Assembly: GCF_004526235.1 (NCBI RefSeq) | Contig: NZ_CP038159.1 | Coordinates: 620,001 to 684,000 of the forward strand | Length of the DNA: 64,000 bases | Origin: Sphingobacterium sp. CZ-2 | GTDB lineage: Bacteria; Bacteroidota; Bacteroidia; Sphingobacteriales; Sphingobacteriaceae | Reading direction: 5' to 3' | Part shown: positions 61,273-64,000 of the stretch, in pieces | How positions within the stretch are numbered: position 1 is the stretch's first letter | Layout of the letters: the number at the start of each line of letters is the position of its first letter | The notes under the pieces: generated by a model | What the model was told of the DNA's origin: nothing | The model's database searches: none | The model's input: the letters and a program-made list of their open reading frames with translations, nothing else | Program-made: the position numbers and the translations under genes

Positions 61273-64000
61273 ATGCAGCAAGAAGGACTTTATCATCCCG
61301 AATTTGAACACGATGCCTGTGGTGTAGGTTTTGTCGCCCATATCAAGGGGCAGAAATCCCATGCGCAGGTGCGCGATGCACTGACCATGTTGGAGAATAT
61401 GGAACATCGTGGTGCTTGTGGATGTGATCCAGAGTCTGGGGATGGTGCCGGTATCATGATCCAACTTCCCCACGAATTCTTATGGGAAGAATGTATCAAT
61501 TTAGGCATACAATTACAGGAACCGGGTTATTATGGCGTAGGGATGTTGTTCCTGCCGAAGGATGAGGAAATGAACAAGATCTGCCGCGAGGTGATCGTGG
61601 AAGCAGCTTCAGAGCGTCACATGGATTTCCTTGGTTTTCGTTCCGTTCCGGTCAATAGATCCGGTATAGGACCTACGGCCTTAAGTGCCGAACCAGAAAT
61701 CGTTCAATTCTTTGTGGCCAGACCCGAAGAGGTTAAAAACACCGAAGAATTTGAACGCAAATTATATGTGCTCCGCCGCCTGATCATCCAGAAGATCAAA
61801 AAACACCAAGCCTATCCATTACCCCTTTACCTCGCCTCCCTTTCTTGCAAAACAATTATTTATAAAGGTCAGTTGACCACTTACCAGGTGGGTAGCTATT
61901 TTGAGGATCTGAAAGACCCGCGCGTAGTTTCCGCTTTTGGATTGGTGCATTCCAGGTTTTCCACCAACACCTTTCCATCCTGGTCATTGGCCCAGCCTTT
62001 CCGAATGATTGCCCATAATGGAGAAATCAATACCCTGACCGGAAACCTCAATTGGTTCTATGCCGGTGTTAGGGCCTATTCTTCACCCTATTTTACGGCT
62101 GAGGAAATGGAAATCCTCTTGCCCGTAGTGGATAAGGGCCAATCCGATTCAGCTTGTCTGGACAATGTGGTCGAGCTCCTGCTACATAGCGGCAGAAGCC
62201 TTCCCCATGTACTCTTGATGCTCGTTCCGGAAGCCTGGGATGGCAATGAACAGATGGATCCTTTAAAAAAGGCATTCTATGAATACCATGCCACCTTGAT
62301 GGAGCCATGGGATGGCCCGGCAGCACTTTGTTTTACAGATGGAAAGATCATCGGCGCCACCTTGGACCGCAATGGCCTACGCCCATTACGCTACGCCATT
62401 ACCTCAGACGACCGGGTGGTGGTGGCATCGGAGGCTGGTGCATTACCAATTGACGAATCAACCATCATCAAAAAAGGCCGCCAACAGCCAGGGAAGATTT
62501 TTGTGGTAGACATGGAGGCGGGTAAAATCCGTTCGGATGAGGAAGTCAAAGGCGAACTTATCCGGCAGCAACCTTATGGCGATTGGATCAATAAATATAA
62601 AATCCGAATGGATGAGTTGGCCGATCCGCGTGTCACCTTTACTTACCTTTCCAAAGAATCGGTTTTCAAATACCAACAATCTTTCGGTTATAGCCGCGAA
62701 GATATCGAAACGATCCTTACCCCTATGGCCTTAACGGGCTATGAACCTATTGGTTCCATGGGTACGGATGTTCCTTTAGCCGTGCTATCCGATCAACCTC
62801 AGCATATTTCCAGTTATTTCAAACAGTTTTTCGCCCAGGTGACCAACCCGCCAATCGACCCGATCAGGGAGCGATTGGTTATGAGTTTGGCCACTTTTAT
62901 CGGCAATGCCGGCAATATCCTAATTGAGGATCAGAAATTCTGCCATTGTGTAACCCTGGAGCATCCCATCCTCACCTCCTCCGAATTGGAGAAATTAAGG
63001 TCCATCGATACCGGGGTTTTTCAGGCAAAGACCATCCAAAGTTATTTCCGTGCCGATGGCAAGGAAGGATCCTTGGAAGCGGGTTTGGAACGCTTATGCC
63101 GCTATGCGGATGATGCCGTTCGGGATGGCTTTGAGGTTATTATCCTTTCGGATAGGGCGATCGATTCGCAGCATTGCGCAATCCCTTCCCTGTTGGCTGT
63201 TTCTGCGGTGCATCACCATCTGATCAAAACCGGCAACCGCGGTGCGGTAGGATTGGTCGTGGAGGCGGGCGATGCCTGGGAAGTCCATCATTTCGCCTGT
63301 CTACTGGCTTTCGGTGCAACGGCTATCAACCCTTACATGGCCTTGGCAAGCATCAGGACCATGAAGGAAACCGGGCAAATGGATACCCAACTGACCTGGG
63401 ACGACCTGAAAAAGAATTATGTAAAAGCCGTATGTAATGGCTTATTGAAAATATTTTCCAAAATGGGTATTTCCACCTTACAATCCTACCATGGTGCGCA
63501 GATCTTCGAGGTGCTGGGTATCGATGCCGAGGTGGTGGATAAATACTTTTGTGGTGCCGTTTCCCGTATTGGAGGTTTAACCCTGGATGATATCGCCAAG
63601 GAAGCCTTGGCAAAACATAAACGTGGATTTGAACACAGCCGAGTTAGCCAGACCTTATTGCCTGAAGGCGGATTATACCAATGGAAACGTCGGGGCGAAG
63701 GCCATTTATGGAATCCACAGACGGTGCATCTCCTGCAGCAGGCCTGTCGCAACAACGATTACGAATCCTATAAAAAATACGCTTCGCTGATCAATAACCA
63801 GCAGGAACGCATGTTCACTTTACGCGGTTTATTGGATTTTGCCAAACATCGCACGGCTATTCCATTGGATCAGGTAGAGCCAGCCAGTGAAATCCTGAAA
63901 AGATTCGCTACGGGAGCCATGTCCTTTGGTTCGATTTCCCATGAGGCCCATAGCACCTTGGCAATTGCCATGAACCGGATTGGCGGAAAATCCAATACCG
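61273..64000 (+). CDS. gltB: Glutamate synthase, large subunit (partial, N-terminal 909 codons)
   Basis: The gene starts with ATG at 61273 and runs off the right edge. After a propeptide of about 14 residues (MQQEGLYHPEFEHDA), the catalytic N-terminal cysteine C15 of the glutaminase domain lies in ACGVGF. The motifs MLENMEHRGACG, HSRFSTNTFPSW, NGEINTL and DRNGLRPLRY follow. The central domain ends, and the FMN-binding synthase domain begins near the edge (GAMSFGSISHEAHSTLA). The enzyme makes glutamate from glutamine and 2-oxoglutarate. The small subunit gene, if adjacent, lies outside the window. Confidence 0.96.
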   Translation, partial: MQQEGLYHPEFEHDACGVGFVAHIKGQKSHAQVRDALTMLENMEHRGACGCDPESGDGAGIMIQLPHEFLWEECINLGIQLQEPGYYGVGMLFLPKDEEMNKICREVIVEAASERHMDFLGFRSVPVNRSGIGPTALSAEPEIVQFFVARPEEVKNTEEFERKLYVLRRLIIQKIKKHQAYPLPLYLASLSCKTIIYKGQLTTYQVGSYFEDLKDPRVVSAFGLVHSRFSTNTFPSWSLAQPFRMIAHNGEINTLTGNLNWFYAGVRAYSSPYFTAEEMEILLPVVDKGQSDSACLDNVVELLLHSGRSLPHVLLMLVPEAWDGNEQMDPLKKAFYEYHATLMEPWDGPAALCFTDGKIIGATLDRNGLRPLRYAITSDDRVVVASEAGALPIDESTIIKKGRQQPGKIFVVDMEAGKIRSDEEVKGELIRQQPYGDWINKYKIRMDELADPRVTFTYLSKESVFKYQQSFGYSREDIETILTPMALTGYEPIGSMGTDVPLAVLSDQPQHISSYFKQFFAQVTNPPIDPIRERLVMSLATFIGNAGNILIEDQKFCHCVTLEHPILTSSELEKLRSIDTGVFQAKTIQSYFRADGKEGSLEAGLERLCRYADDAVRDGFEVIILSDRAIDSQHCAIPSLLAVSAVHHHLIKTGNRGAVGLVVEAGDAWEVHHFACLLAFGATAINPYMALASIRTMKETGQMDTQLTWDDLKKNYVKAVCNGLLKIFSKMGISTLQSYHGAQIFEVLGIDAEVVDKYFCGAVSRIGGLTLDDIAKEALAKHKRGFEHSRVSQTLLPEGGLYQWKRRGEGHLWNPQTVHLLQQACRNNDYESYKKYASLINNQQERMFTLRGLLDFAKHRTAIPLDQVEPASEILKRFATGAMSFGSISHEAHSTLAIAMNRIGGKSNT

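Overview
The window is chromosomal DNA from a Bacteroidota bacterium, most likely a Sphingobacteriaceae member (Sphingobacterium or Pedobacter type). The main signs are promoters of the TTG-N17..24-TAnnTTTG type, an almost complete lack of Shine-Dalgarno sequences, several TTG/GTG starts, a fused HemC-HemD, and families largely restricted to the phylum (IPExxxVDY, DUF4834, the RprX/RprY pair, an OstA-like LptA relative). I see no tRNA, rRNA, CRISPR array, prophage or complete insertion sequence. Most genes are housekeeping.

Layout. 1-2.1 kb (minus): pdhC (cut by the window edge) and pdhA. 2.2-6 kb (minus): the operon acpP-fabF-rnc-hisS, closed by a terminator. 6.2-8.3 kb (plus): an IPExxxVDY protein and pyruvate kinase. 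8.8-11.4 kb: an RprX/RprY-like two-component pair. 11.5-13.9 kb (minus): maf, a KdsC-type phosphatase and floA, with a possible small RNA between the last two. 14-20.5 kb (plus): a four-gene signalling cluster (hybrid kinase with three receiver domains, CheR, stand-alone CheB, REC-kinase-REC) without any chemoreceptor or CheW. 20.5-25.1 kb: azurin lipoprotein, two different dihydrolipoamide dehydrogenases, a hotdog thioesterase and a DUF3817 protein.

25.2-26.8 kb is the only accessory-looking stretch: AT-rich small envelope proteins, a decayed gene, TAGAT-rich tracts and a 72-bp palindromic repeat. 26.8-39.5 kb: DUF2157-like protein, uvrA, TonB-C protein, an uncharacterised protein, a hydrolase, topB, dgt, galM and argH. 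39.5-40.3 kb is non-coding. It holds a second small-RNA candidate and the second copy of the 72-bp repeat. 40.3-43.6 kb: rbfA, aat, a class V aminotransferase and a DUF2027 protein, then a palindromic repeat of another family. 43.9-49.3 kb: tetrapyrrole genes hemA, hemCD, hemB, then asnS. 49.4-55.8 kb: a YciO-type protein, SRPBCC, Crp-like and EamA genes, DUF721-recF-DUF4834, and tilS. 55.9-64 kb: OstA-like protein, a deoxyhypusine-synthase-like enzyme, a 42-residue membrane protein coupled to a dipeptide epimerase, and the first 909 codons of gltB.

The less ordinary signals are two promoter-to-terminator units with no sizeable ORF, two families of 72-bp palindromes sharing one architecture, a receptor-less CheR/CheB cluster, the small coupled membrane protein at 59.9 kb, a palindrome shared by the overlapping stop codons of galM and argH, and several start codons placed where the transcription start should fall. 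Coordinates were counted by eye. Promoter calls rest on motif matching only.
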